A stretch of DNA of 64,000 nucleotides, taken from assembly GCA_046294265.1 (NCBI GenBank), contig JBKBKC010000013.1, positions 73,167-137,166 on the forward strand, in the 5' to 3' direction. This stretch comes from JBKBKC01 sp046294265 (GTDB lineage Bacteria; Pseudomonadota; Alphaproteobacteria; Rhodobacterales; Rhodobacteraceae). Shown here piece by piece: positions 55,002-63,089 of the stretch. The translations under genes were made by a program, and so were the position numbers. The first letter of the stretch is position 1, and every line of letters begins with the position of its first letter. The notes under the pieces are model-generated. The model did no database searches, was not told the DNA's origin, and saw nothing but the letters and a program-made list of their open reading frames with translations.

Positions 55002-55232
55002 ATGGCCATTGCACCTGTCGTTCCGCTGTCCTTCCTGTTCGGTGTCGCCGGCGCCGGTGCGATCGCCTTTGCGGGCGGACACCCAAGCGCGGCGCGTCTC
55101 CTGAATCGCTTTCTGCGCTGGCAGGACCGTCAGAGGCAGCGCGCAGCGCTTCTTGACCTCGACGCGCGTCTGCTGCGCGATGTCGGACTGACCCGCGACC
55201 AGGCGGAGCGCGAAGGCCTGCGCCATGACTGA
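55002..55232 (+). CDS. DUF1127 (YjiS-like) small protein
   Basis: Protein of 76 aa whose C-terminus LLDLDARLLRDVGLTRDQAE is the DUF1127 motif, an Arg-rich helical domain found in many alphaproteobacterial stress and phosphate or small-RNA related proteins. The N-terminal ~20 residues are hydrophobic. The gene lies 7 bp after the ChrB-like gene and overlaps the MFS gene start by 8 bp, so the three form one operon. Confidence 0.78.
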   Translation: MAIAPVVPLSFLFGVAGAGAIAFAGGHPSAARLLNRFLRWQDRQRQRAALLDLDARLLRDVGLTRDQAEREGLRHD

Positions 55233-56472
55233 GGGTCCGGCAGAACCGGCGGCAGCCACTGCGCCCGACACGCGACGTGTGTGGCGCCGCCTGCCTGCGG
55301 GGATCTGGGCGCTGGGGTTCGTGTCGCTGCTGATGGATGTCTCGTCCGAGATGATCCACGCGCTGCTGCCGGTCTATCTGGTGGTGGGGCTGGGCGCGAC
55401 GGCGCTGACGGTGGGCATCATCGAGGGCATCGCCGAGGCGACGGCGGCGATCACCAAGGTCTTTTCCGGGGCGCTGAGCGACCGGATCGGCCGGCGCAAG
55501 GAACTGGCCGCGATCGGCTACGGCCTCGCGGCGCTGACCAAGCCTATCTTTCCGCTGGCGCCGTCGATCGGCTGGCTGGTTGCCGCACGGTTCATCGACC
55601 GGGTGGGCAAGGGGATTCGCGGCGCACCGCGCGATGCGCTGGTCGCCGACATCGCGCCGCCGGAATTGCGGGGCGCGGCCTTCGGGCTGCGGCAGTCGCT
55701 GGATACGGCGGGGGCCTTCATCGGCCCGCTCCTGGCGATCGGGCTGATGTGGCTCTTTGCCGACGACTTCGCTTCGGTGTTCTGGGTCGCCGTGGTTCCA
55801 GCCTTCGCAGCGCTCGCCCTGATCCTGTTCGTGGTGCACGAACCCGCGCGTCCGGCCGGGCTGCGCAAGGTCAAAAACCCCTTGAGCCACCGCGAATTGG
55901 CCGGGCTGGGCGGCATATATTGGTTCGTGGTCGCAGTGGCGGCAGTGTTCACGCTGGCGCGGTTCAGCGAGGCCTTCCTGATCCTGCGCGCCGAAGGCAT
56001 GGGGCTGTCGCTGATGTTCGTGCCGCTGGTGCTGGTGGTGCTGAACGTCGCCTATGCGCTGTCGGCCTATCCGGTCGGCGCCTTGTCGGACGGAATCAAT
56101 CGCATCGGGCTGTTGATTGTCGGCCTCGTATTGCTGATCGCCGCCGATCTGACGCTGGCGTTTGCGCCGGGGCTCTGGGGCGTTCTGACGGGCGTGGTGC
56201 TCTGGGGCCTGCACATGGGCTTCACGCAAGGGATCCTTGCCACGCTGGTCGCCGACAGCGCGCCGCCGGAACTGCGCGGCACGGCCTTCGGCATGTTCAA
56301 CCTTGTGACCGGCGCCGCACTTCTGGCGGCGAGCGTCATCGCCGGGGTCCTGTGGGATGCGTTCGGCGCCCAGTGGACCTTTCTTGCCGGAGCGGCCTTC
56401 GCAGTCGCGACCATTGGCGGGCTGATCCCGCTGCACGGCAGACTGGACAGGCGCAACACCGTGACTGACTGA
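55225..56472 (+). CDS. MFS permease co-transcribed with the ChrB-like gene
   Basis: Major facilitator permease of 415 aa with twelve hydrophobic helices. The MFS loop 2-3 signature is visible as GALSDRIGRRKELAA (residues ~80-94), and its second-half counterpart as GALSDGINRIGLL. A conserved IDRVGKGIRGAPRDALVAD lies between helices 4 and 5. MFS proteins of this type are often linked to ChrB domains, implying a role in metal/oxyanion or drug export. The exact substrate is unknown. Confidence 0.85.
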   Translation: MTEGPAEPAAATAPDTRRVWRRLPAGIWALGFVSLLMDVSSEMIHALLPVYLVVGLGATALTVGIIEGIAEATAAITKVFSGALSDRIGRRKELAAIGYGLAALTKPIFPLAPSIGWLVAARFIDRVGKGIRGAPRDALVADIAPPELRGAAFGLRQSLDTAGAFIGPLLAIGLMWLFADDFASVFWVAVVPAFAALALILFVVHEPARPAGLRKVKNPLSHRELAGLGGIYWFVVAVAAVFTLARFSEAFLILRAEGMGLSLMFVPLVLVVLNVAYALSAYPVGALSDGINRIGLLIVGLVLLIAADLTLAFAPGLWGVLTGVVLWGLHMGFTQGILATLVADSAPPELRGTAFGMFNLVTGAALLAASVIAGVLWDAFGAQWTFLAGAAFAVATIGGLIPLHGRLDRRNTVTD

Positions 56473-56638
56473 GTGGCGCGGACCAGTGACACTGTTCCCA
56501 TCAAGTTGCGCCTGCGCACCAAGCACCTTGCTGCCGGAGCGGGTGGCGCCCGGCAGTGACCATGAATACGGTTTCGGGTCTTGGCGGCACAACGTCAATG
56601 AATCGATGGTGGTACATCAAGCGGGCGGATCAGCCCCG

Positions 56639-57223
56639 TCAGAGGGTGATCGCGACATTTCGATCCCCCCACCAATCTTCCATCCGTTCCCATGTCGTGT
56701 CCATCGGCCAGGCGGCGGAAAGGACGGGCACCGAGAAATGGCCGAAACGGATCGACAACTGGCGTTCGGCTGCGTCCTCGTCGACGCCTGCCACCATCGC
56801 CTGATAGACCACCGAAGCCAGGCCGGTGCGGTCGGCGCCTGAACGGCAGTGGATCAACAGGGGCTTCGGCGCATCTTTCAGGATGGTCACCAAAGCGTCG
56901 GCCCGTTCGCGGGACAGTTCGCGGTTGGCCGACAGCGGAAAGTCGATCAGGGCGAGGCCCAGATCGGCCGCCGCCTTGCGTTCCGCTTCATACCAGTCGG
57001 CACCGGGATCGGCACCGCGCAGGTTGAGCACGGTGCGGATGCCGTGATCGCGGGCATAGGCTGCAAGCCGTTCGGGCGTGGGCTGATTGGACCGGTAAAC
57101 CTCGCCCACGACGACTGTCGCGAAGTTGCCGGTCCATTGCCGCCAGCCGAGATACCCGCCGAAGGCAAGGAGAGCGACCAGAGCAAGCGCAACGACACGC
57201 ATCAGGGGACGAAAACGATGCAT
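56639..57223 (-). CDS. membrane-anchored tyrosine/dual-specificity phosphatase
   Basis: Phosphatase of 194 aa with an N-terminal hydrophobic anchor (residues ~9-24), hence probably facing the periplasm. The catalytic loop HCRSGADRTG (residues ~131-140) fits HCxxGxxR, and an upstream VLNLRGADPGADWYEAE and DFPLSANRELS supply the general acid and pocket. This is the family of tyrosine phosphatases found near polysaccharide or stress genes. Start is the ATG at 57223 (a GTG precedes it at 57226). It lies just downstream of the histidine kinase gene, same strand, 24-bp gap. Confidence 0.85.
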   Translation of the reverse strand: MHRFRPLMRVVALALVALLAFGGYLGWRQWTGNFATVVVGEVYRSNQPTPERLAAYARDHGIRTVLNLRGADPGADWYEAERKAAADLGLALIDFPLSANRELSRERADALVTILKDAPKPLLIHCRSGADRTGLASVVYQAMVAGVDEDAAERQLSIRFGHFSVPVLSAAWPMDTTWERMEDWWGDRNVAITL

Positions 57224-57247
57224 CACATGGGTCCTTCGGTATTCCGC

Positions 57248-58624
57248 TCAGGCGGTGGTTTCGGGGAATGAGAGGCGCACCCGCAGACCGGGATTGTTGT
57301 CGTCCAGGGTGAGTTCGGCCCCGTGAAGCTGGGCAATGGCGGCGACCAGCGACAGGCCCAGCCCGTTACCGGGCGTGGTGCGCGACCGTTCGAGCCGGTA
57401 GAGGCGGCGCAGCACCTTGTCGCGCTCGGCCTCGGGGATGCCGGGGCCGTCGTCCGCCACCGTCAGCACGACATGTCCGTCCTCGCGCGCAAGGCCGATC
57501 TCGATCCGCGCGCCGCCGGGCGCGTGGCGCAACCCGTTCTCGATCAGGTTCGCCACCGCCTGACCCAGCAAGGTGCGGTCACCCGACACCAGAACCGGGC
57601 CCTCTGGCATCGGGGCAGGACGGAGGGTGTGGCCGGAATCCTCGGCGGAGGGTTCGTAGATTTCCACGAAGGTGCGCAGGACCGCGCCCAGATCGACCGG
57701 GGCAAAGCGCGCCTTCGGGCTGCCGCCCTCGATCTGGGCGATCTGCAACAGCGACTGGAACACGGTGGTGGCGCGGTCGGCTTCCTCGGCGGCGCGGGCG
57801 GCCAGATCGGCCTCCGCGCCATCTTCGGGCAGGCGGTCGCGCAGGTCCGACAGCAGCACCGCCATGCGCTGCACCGGCGTCTTGAGGTCATGGGCGATGT
57901 CCACCGAAACCTGACGCAGCGACGCGGTCGCGGTTTCCTGCGCATCCGCCATCCGGTCGATGCCTGCCGCGATCCGGCCAAGGTCGTCCTCGCGGCCCCG
58001 ATCAGCAATCCGCGCCGACAGGTCGCCTCCGGCCATGCGGTCAAGTGCGGCCTCGATCCGCCTGACCCGCCGGGCCGAGGCGGCGGCCAGCCAGACGCCC
58101 GCGGCGAGAGACACAAGGATCGTCGGGATCAGGTTCAGCGCGATCAGATCGAGGAAGGTATCCTGCAGATCCTTCAGCGGCTCAAGGCTTTCGCCGACGA
58201 CCAGGATCCCGCCTGCCATGGGAACCACGCGGGTCTCGTATCCGTCCGACCCGAGCTTTCGCCCGCCCTCCATCCGCGACAGCCGCACTTCGGCCCCCCG
58301 GATCTCGGCGCGGGCATTGCCGACACGGGCCCCGCCCGGCGCGATGAAAGCGAAGATGCGGTTTTCCGGGTCTGCGGCGGCGGCCTCGGCGGCGACAAGG
58401 GCGGCAAGGGTTGCCGCATCGTCCGTGACCCGGAACCCGGCCACATGCTGGTCGAGACTGGCGGCGATCTGTTCGGACAGGTTGCCGCGGATCTGCACGA
58501 AGGCCGCCCCCAGCGTCGCGACACTGACGAGCGAGAACAGCGTCACCAGCCCGAGTGCCAGGCGCACCGGCGTCGAACGGGTCAGACGGCCGAGACGGCG
58601 CAGGAGATCCCGAGCCGGGCGCAA
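57248..58624 (-). CDS. sensor histidine kinase
   Basis: Membrane-bound kinase of 458 aa. Two helices (residues ~20-45 and ~155-180) flank a periplasmic sensor domain with no recognised ligand fold. A HAMP-like linker is followed by the H-box DIAHDLKTPVQRMA (phosphorylated His ~245), then the N-box NLIENGLRHAPGG, G1 DDGPGIPEAE and G2 GNGLGLSLVAA. The start codon is TTG, 3 bp after the response-regulator stop, so the two are co-translated. Pairs with the OmpR-type regulator upstream. Confidence 0.93.
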   Translation of the reverse strand: MRPARDLLRRLGRLTRSTPVRLALGLVTLFSLVSVATLGAAFVQIRGNLSEQIAASLDQHVAGFRVTDDAATLAALVAAEAAAADPENRIFAFIAPGGARVGNARAEIRGAEVRLSRMEGGRKLGSDGYETRVVPMAGGILVVGESLEPLKDLQDTFLDLIALNLIPTILVSLAAGVWLAAASARRVRRIEAALDRMAGGDLSARIADRGREDDLGRIAAGIDRMADAQETATASLRQVSVDIAHDLKTPVQRMAVLLSDLRDRLPEDGAEADLAARAAEEADRATTVFQSLLQIAQIEGGSPKARFAPVDLGAVLRTFVEIYEPSAEDSGHTLRPAPMPEGPVLVSGDRTLLGQAVANLIENGLRHAPGGARIEIGLAREDGHVVLTVADDGPGIPEAERDKVLRRLYRLERSRTTPGNGLGLSLVAAIAQLHGAELTLDDNNPGLRVRLSFPETTA

Positions 58625-58627
58625 GGC

Positions 58628-59299
58628 TCAGCCCTCGATCCTGTAGCCGGCGCCGCGCACGGTCCTGAGCAACTCGCGCGCGAAAGGCTTGTCGATCTTG
58701 GCGCGCAGGCGGCTGATGTGGGTTTCCACCACATTGGTCTGCGGATCGAAGCTGATGTCCCAGACCGCCTCCAGCAGCATGGTGCGGGTCTGCACCCGTC
58801 CCTTGCGGCGCATGAGATGCTCCAGCAGCGCGAATTCGCGCGGCAGCAGGTCGATCTCGACACCCGCGCGCGTCACCTTGCGGCGGATCAGGTCCAGCGT
58901 CAGATCGCCCGCCGTCAGCACGGTTTCCTGCGGCGCGGTCTTGGGGCGGCGGGCCAGCGCCTGGATGCGCGCCGACAGTTCGCCAAAGACGAAGGGTTTC
59001 ACCAGATAATCGTCGCCCCCGGCCTGCAAGCCCTCGATACGGTCGTCCACTCCGCCCACGGCGGTCAGGAAGATCGCCGGTGTCGTCACCTTGGCCGCCC
59101 GCAGCGCCCTGACCAGCGACAGCCCGTCAAGGCCCGGCAGCATCCGGTCCACCACCATCACGTCATAGCCACCCGCCATCGCCTGTGCCATCGCCTCGCG
59201 CCCGTCGGCGATGTGATCGACGACATGGCCTTCCTGGCGAAGGCCGCCGACGATGTAATCGGCGGTGGTGCGGTCATCCTCGATGACGAGAAGCTTCAT
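58628..59299 (-). CDS. OmpR/PhoB-family response regulator
   Basis: Two-component regulator of 223 aa. The receiver domain has the acidic pocket VIEDDR (residues ~5-10), the phosphorylated Asp in VVDRMLPGLDG (residue ~52), the T in FLTAVGG and the Lys in YLVKPF. The winged-helix output domain carries the recognition segment NVVETHISRLRAKIDKPF. The ATG at 59299 starts the receiver cleanly; 59311 would add four residues. It probably controls the nearby envelope genes (degP-like, small membrane protein). Confidence 0.94.
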   Translation of the reverse strand: MKLLVIEDDRTTADYIVGGLRQEGHVVDHIADGREAMAQAMAGGYDVMVVDRMLPGLDGLSLVRALRAAKVTTPAIFLTAVGGVDDRIEGLQAGGDDYLVKPFVFGELSARIQALARRPKTAPQETVLTAGDLTLDLIRRKVTRAGVEIDLLPREFALLEHLMRRKGRVQTRTMLLEAVWDISFDPQTNVVETHISRLRAKIDKPFARELLRTVRGAGYRIEG

Positions 59300-59411
59300 G
59301 CTGCGATCCATGGCTGCACACGCCTCCCGGCGCGCCTTTCCTGTTTAGCGTGAATGCCTTGCGCGCGAAACCCGCCGCGTTGGGCGCGGCGGGCAAGTGT
59401 TTCGGCTGGCC

Positions 59412-59624
59412 TCAGGCGGGCTGCGCGTCTTTCGGGGCGGTTGCCGCAGCTTCAGGCTCGGGCTGCACGGTCCGGGCGCTGTCTGCGGTCAGGCGAACGC
59501 CCAGGATCAAGAGCCCGCCGATCACCGCGCCCATGGCTGCGGCGATCACGCCAAACCCCAGACCAGCCGCCACGACCAGCAGGAACAGGCCGCGGGCCAC
59601 CACATTCTTCAATTTCCGGATCAT
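59412..59624 (-). CDS. small membrane protein next to the two-component system
   Basis: Protein of 70 aa. Two hydrophobic helices that almost merge (residues ~12-42) are followed by a polar tail rich in Ala, Pro and Glu. An AAGGAGA ribosome site sits 6 nt before the ATG, making translation likely. It is divergent from the DegP-type protease gene and shares with it the region that carries the paired TTGCAGATTTGYAA motif. No family was recognised. Confidence 0.6.
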   Translation of the reverse strand: MIRKLKNVVARGLFLLVVAAGLGFGVIAAAMGAVIGGLLILGVRLTADSARTVQPEPEAAATAPKDAQPA

Positions 59625-59698
59625 GCTGTTTCTCCTTGGCTTGCCGGTTTCGATGACGCCGATATGCCCCCCCGTTCCGACAGGCCGCTGACCGCAAG

Positions 59699-59770
59699 GT
59701 TACAAATCTGCAATCCCGGCGCCGTGATCGGCGGTGAGCATGCCGCGAGAAAGCTTGCAGATTTGCAATC
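59699..59770. promoter_or_regulatory. paired inverted operator-like motif between the small membrane gene and degP
   Basis: Site 1 (59699-59715) reads GTTACAAATCTGCAATC and site 2 (59753-59770) reads GCTTGCAGATTTGCAATC. Reverse-complemented, site 1 shares TTGCAGATTTG-AA with site 2, so the two are opposed copies of one motif, 55 bp centre to centre. Site 2 alone is a TTGCA-N4-TGCAA palindrome. Both lie in the divergent promoter region, suiting control of both genes. Confidence 0.6.
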
Positions 59771-59865
59771 TTGCCGCAGCGTGGCTGCAATGAACGCCCC
59801 CGATCTTGGTGCCATCGCGCCCCCGCCACTGGATGCGCCGGGGCGCTGGACCAGGAGAGATCGAC

Positions 59866-61005
59866 ATGCAGACCAAGACCAGAACCCGTGCTTTTCCCGC
59901 GCTTGTGCTGGGGGCGTTGATGGGGGCCACCGCAGTCACCGCGCTGGCCCCGGCCATTTCCCCCGCCCAGGCCTATGCCGTTCAGCCCGGCGGCTATGCC
60001 GATCTTGTGGCGCGCGTGGCCCCTGCGGTGGTGTATATCGAAGTCACCCAGAAGGCGCAGGCGGCCGACTTCAACCCGGCCGACATGCCGCCGGGGTTCG
60101 AGGAATTCGCCCGACGCTTCGGCATGCCCTTGCCCGGTCAGCCCGGCGGTTCCGAGGGCCAAAGGCCGCAGCAGACCGGCGTCGGCACCGGCTTTGTCAT
60201 CTCGGCCAGTGGCGACATCGTGACCAACAACCACGTGGTCGAAGGCGCCGACAAGGTGTCGGTGACGCTGGCCGATGGCACAAAGTTGCAGGCCAGGGTG
60301 ATCGGCACCGACCCCGCCACCGATCTGGCGCTGATCCGGGTCGAGGCGGGGCATGATCTGCCCTTCGTCGAATGGGGCGACAGCGCCGCCTTGCGCGTGG
60401 GTCAGGACGTGGTGGCGATCGGCAACCCCTTCGGCCTGGGCAATACGGTGACCGCCGGCATCGTCTCGGCGCTCGGGCGCGACATCAATTCCGGCCCCTT
60501 CGACAACTACATCCAGACCGACGCCGCCATCAACCGCGGCAATTCCGGCGGCCCGCTGTTCGATGCCGAAGGCCGGGTGGTGGGGATCAACACCGCGATC
60601 TTCTCGCCCACGGGCGGATCGGTCGGGATCGGCTTTGCCGTGCCCGCCGAGACGGCGAGGACCGTGATCGCCGATCTGGCCGATGACGGCAAGGTGGAGC
60701 GCGGCTGGCTTGGCGTCTCGATCCAGCCGATCACGGATGACATCGCCGCCGCCATCGGGATCGACGCCGCCAGGGGCGCGCTGATTGCCGATGTCACCGC
60801 CGACACGCCCGCCGCCAGGGCCGGGCTGAAGCGCGGCGATATCGTGACGGCCGTGAATGGCACGGCGGTGGACAGCCCGCGCGATCTGACCCGCCTGGTG
60901 GCGACCGCCAAACCCGGCACCGAGGTCACGATTGCCATTCTTCGGGCTGGCCAGCCGACGGATATCGCCGTGACCTTGAGCCAGCGCGCGGAACAACCTG
61001 CCTGA
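59866..61005 (+). CDS. DegP/HtrA-type periplasmic serine protease
   Basis: Trypsin-like quality-control protease (379 aa). A signal sequence (residues ~1-36) precedes the protease domain with an intact triad: His in TNNHVVEG (~124), Asp in DPATDLALIRV (~154) and Ser in INRGNSGGPLFDAEG (~226). One PDZ domain follows (residues ~285-375; GWLGVSIQPIT, AGLKRGDIVTAVNG). The shorter one-PDZ layout resembles DegS/HtrA rather than two-PDZ DegP. The ATG at 59866 has an AGGAGAGA site; 59806 is an unlikely extension. Probably part of an envelope-stress response with the adjacent two-component genes. Confidence 0.92.
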   Translation: MQTKTRTRAFPALVLGALMGATAVTALAPAISPAQAYAVQPGGYADLVARVAPAVVYIEVTQKAQAADFNPADMPPGFEEFARRFGMPLPGQPGGSEGQRPQQTGVGTGFVISASGDIVTNNHVVEGADKVSVTLADGTKLQARVIGTDPATDLALIRVEAGHDLPFVEWGDSAALRVGQDVVAIGNPFGLGNTVTAGIVSALGRDINSGPFDNYIQTDAAINRGNSGGPLFDAEGRVVGINTAIFSPTGGSVGIGFAVPAETARTVIADLADDGKVERGWLGVSIQPITDDIAAAIGIDAARGALIADVTADTPAARAGLKRGDIVTAVNGTAVDSPRDLTRLVATAKPGTEVTIAILRAGQPTDIAVTLSQRAEQPA

Positions 61006-61037
61006 AATCCCTCGCGGGAAACTCCGGGGCAGGTTCA

Positions 61038-61065
61038 CTCTCGGGCGTCACAGGACGCCCGAGAG
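61038..61065. terminator. bidirectional hairpin between degP and the DUF1345 gene
   Basis: CTCTCGGGCGTC (61038-61049) and GACGCCCGAGAG (61054-61065) form a perfect 12-bp stem with a 4-nt loop. It spans the end of the DUF1345 coding region between two convergent genes. No T-run follows, so termination would rely on stem strength. Confidence 0.55.
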
Positions 61066-61671
61066 CACGTTGACTGTCATCGCCAGCACGCCAAGATTGA
61101 AGAAAAAGGCAAAGAGCCCCTGCAGGGTGACGGCACGCCGGATGCGGCGGGACGAAATGTCAAGGTCGGCCGTCTGGCAGGTCATGCCGATGACAAAGGC
61201 GAAATAGACGAAATCGGCGAACACGGGCGCGCCACCTTCGGAAAAGAGGATGCCGCCCGCATCGCCGAAACTTTCGGCATCATAGAACATGTGTGCGTAG
61301 TGGAACGCATAAAGCAGGTTCGAGAACAGCCAGGCCAGCACCAGCATGCCCGCGACGATGGCGAAATCGTTCGTCGTCAGATGGTTGCGCCCCTCCACCA
61401 TCCGCCCGAGCGCCAGCAGGATCGCCGCCAGAACCGCCACCGCCGTCAGCAGCAGCAGGACCCGCCCGCCATCGTCGCGCGCGGCGCGGGCGCGGGCATC
61501 TGCCGGGCTGTCCGCCGACCAGAGCGGCAGGGCAAGCCCGATGAAGGCGACCGCCGCCAGATCGAAGCCAAGGATCGCGGCCTCCTCGATCGGCATCCGC
61601 AGGGCTGCGACCACCGTCGTGACGATGGCCACGGTTAGAAAGGCAAGGAACCTCGGGTGCGGCAGGCTCAT
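61048..61671 (-). CDS. DUF1345-family membrane protein
   Basis: Membrane protein of 207 aa with five to six hydrophobic segments, matching DUF1345, a family of unknown function found widely in bacteria. Landmarks are FSNLLYAFHYAHMFYDAE in the middle, the conserved FADFVYFAFVIGMTCQTADLD and the C-terminal GLFAFFFNLGVLAMTVNVL. Its ATG overlaps the stop of a 32-codon leftover of a VIT/CCC1 gene (ATGA), so it may be translated by coupling to that stub. Confidence 0.83.
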   Translation of the reverse strand: MSLPHPRFLAFLTVAIVTTVVAALRMPIEEAAILGFDLAAVAFIGLALPLWSADSPADARARAARDDGGRVLLLLTAVAVLAAILLALGRMVEGRNHLTTNDFAIVAGMLVLAWLFSNLLYAFHYAHMFYDAESFGDAGGILFSEGGAPVFADFVYFAFVIGMTCQTADLDISSRRIRRAVTLQGLFAFFFNLGVLAMTVNVLSGVL

Positions 61672-61766
61672 TGGGTGGCGGGCCTGCGGTTGGCGTTCGG
61701 CACCGCCGCGTGCAGCCAGCCGATCCGGTGCAAGAGGTGGCGCTTGGTATAGGCGGAAATCCGCAT
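61668..61766 (-). pseudogene. N-terminal stub of a VIT1/CCC1-type iron/manganese transporter
   Basis: A 32-codon frame beginning RISAYTKRHLLHRIGWL and continuing HAAVPNAN before a stop. The segment HRIGWL..AAV..AN matches the start of VIT1/CCC1-family transporters (usually HRIGWLRAAVLGANDG). The rest of the gene is missing; its stop overlaps the start codon of the DUF1345 gene. It appears to be the remains of a deletion. Confidence 0.6.
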
Positions 61767-61790
61767 CGTGATTGTCCAGTTGAAGGGTGC

Positions 61791-61806
61791 TTTGCAGATA
61801 ACAAAC
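61791..61806. promoter_or_regulatory. partial copy of the TTGCAGAT motif upstream of the PepSY gene
   Basis: TTTGCAGATAACAAAC shares TTGCAGAT with the two operator-like sites before degP, and lies 94 bp before the PepSY gene and 25 bp upstream of the VIT stub. Only one half-site is conserved. Confidence 0.3.
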
Positions 61807-61899
61807 TTTCAACACGGGTGACAGCCGGGTGCGAGGCGAGGTGTCCAGACTGGGGTCATGGCAGCGGCGGTCGCTGCCGAACGCCAAAAGGAAAGACCC

Positions 61900-62514
61900 A
61901 TGGAAACGAAACCGAAATCCCGCTTTGCGAAACTGATGATGGCCACCCTTGCCGGGACCATTGCGCTCGGCGGTGTCGCCGGCACGATGGCGCAGGCCGA
62001 GAGCGGGCGCAAGGAAGCGGCGGCTGTTCAGGCGATGGCGACGACCACCCTGTCGCTCGCCGATGCAATCCGGGCGGCCGAGGCGCACAGCTCCGGACAG
62101 GTGGTCGAGGCCGAGTTCAAGGTAAAGAAGGACGGCGCGCGCTTCGAGGTGACGCTGCTTGACGGCACGACGGAGATCGAACTGCGGATCGACCCCAGGA
62201 CCGGCGCCATCCTCGCCACCAAGACCGAGGCCAGTGACGAGAGCCCGCAGGAACGCGCCGCTGTCGCGGCTGCGAAGGTGACGCTGCTGCAGGCCATCTC
62301 CGGCGCCGAGGCGCAGGGCAACAAGGTGCTGTCGGCCGAATACGGGCACGAGGACGGCACGCTCGGCGTCGAACTGAAGGTCGCCGGTGCCTCCGGCAAG
62401 GTCACCGAGGTGATGGTGGACGCGGCAACCGGCGCGGTGATGCCCGCCGACCAGGACAGCTCGAATGACGAGAGCGACGAGGGGGACGAAGGCGGCGAGG
62501 AACAGGAAGGCTGA
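61900..62514 (+). CDS. exported protein with two PepSY-type domains
   Basis: Periplasmic protein of 204 aa. A signal peptide (residues ~1-32; RFAKLMMATLAGTIALGGVA) is followed by two similar halves (SLADAIRAAEAHSSGQVVEA, then TLLQAISGAEAQGNKVLSAE). Each half has the beta-hairpin ending in a D.RTGAI or D.ATGAV turn characteristic of PepSY. The C-terminal tail is very acidic (DESDEGDEGGEEQEG). PepSY proteins are often protease inhibitors or metal-associated. The ATG at 61900 has an AAAGGAAAG site. A strong terminator follows. Confidence 0.82.
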   Translation: METKPKSRFAKLMMATLAGTIALGGVAGTMAQAESGRKEAAAVQAMATTTLSLADAIRAAEAHSSGQVVEAEFKVKKDGARFEVTLLDGTTEIELRIDPRTGAILATKTEASDESPQERAAVAAAKVTLLQAISGAEAQGNKVLSAEYGHEDGTLGVELKVAGASGKVTEVMVDAATGAVMPADQDSSNDESDEGDEGGEEQEG

Positions 62515-62532
62515 TCCCGCAACGCCACCATG

Positions 62533-62568
62533 CGCCGCGCCCCGGACTTCGGGGCGCGGCGTTGTTTT
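62533..62568 (+). terminator. intrinsic terminator after the PepSY gene
   Basis: CGCCGCGCCCC (62533-62543) pairs perfectly with GGGGCGCGGCG (62551-62561) over 11 bp with a 7-nt loop, followed by TTGTTTT. This is the strongest intrinsic terminator in the window. Confidence 0.85.
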
Positions 62569-62602
62569 GACGGTCGGGATGCGTCAGGCGATAGGTTGCG
62601 GG

Positions 62603-62968
62603 TCAGACCCTTGCCGGATCTTGCGGCAGCCGTCGCGCGACCTGCGCGACCGGCCGATAGATGACCCGCACCAAGGGAATGCGCGAGAAGATGCCGTCAA
62701 GCCAGCCCTCAAAGCCCTTGCGCAACCGCCCGCGCACCAGAACGCCAAGCGCCCGGATCCCCGCCAGCACCGCAGCAAGGCCAAGGAGAAAGGCGAGAGC
62801 GCCATGGTTCGGCCCGACGACCGCCGCGCCGGCGCCTGCCAGAAGATCACCCGTCCGGGTGCCCGGGCCGAACGCGCCCGCCAGCCGCGCCATGATCCAT
62901 TGCAGGATCGCCAGCGTCAGGATGAGCGGCGCCAGGACCGCAAGACCGGTCAGGAACGTGCCGATCAC
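62603..62968 (-). CDS. shortened DUF502-family membrane protein
   Basis: Frame of 121 codons from a GTG at 62968. It contains the DUF502 start (GTFLTGLAVLAPLILTLAIL), a second helix and the conserved RIPLVRVIYRPVAQVARRL, where it stops. Normal DUF502 proteins have about 80 further residues after this point. The matching sequence also extends upstream (GFLKRLWRSGV) without an in-frame ATG, and an ATG in another frame lies nearby, consistent with a frameshift. It is probably a decayed gene, though a short product cannot be excluded. Confidence 0.55.
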   Translation of the reverse strand: MIGTFLTGLAVLAPLILTLAILQWIMARLAGAFGPGTRTGDLLAGAGAAVVGPNHGALAFLLGLAAVLAGIRALGVLVRGRLRKGFEGWLDGIFSRIPLVRVIYRPVAQVARRLPQDPARV

Positions 62969-63089
62969 GCCGCTTCGCCAAAGGCGTTTCAGAAATCCAA
63001 CGTCGCTCGTTTTTGTCGATGTTGCGGGAATTTGACATGGTGGACATAAGAAAAAGACACCGAGTTTCCAAATCCAGAATGAAGAAACG

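Noticed and set aside
61767..62349. Upstream extension of the DUF1345 frame to 62349
   Set aside because: It would run antisense through the PepSY gene; residues before 61671 do not resemble DUF1345.
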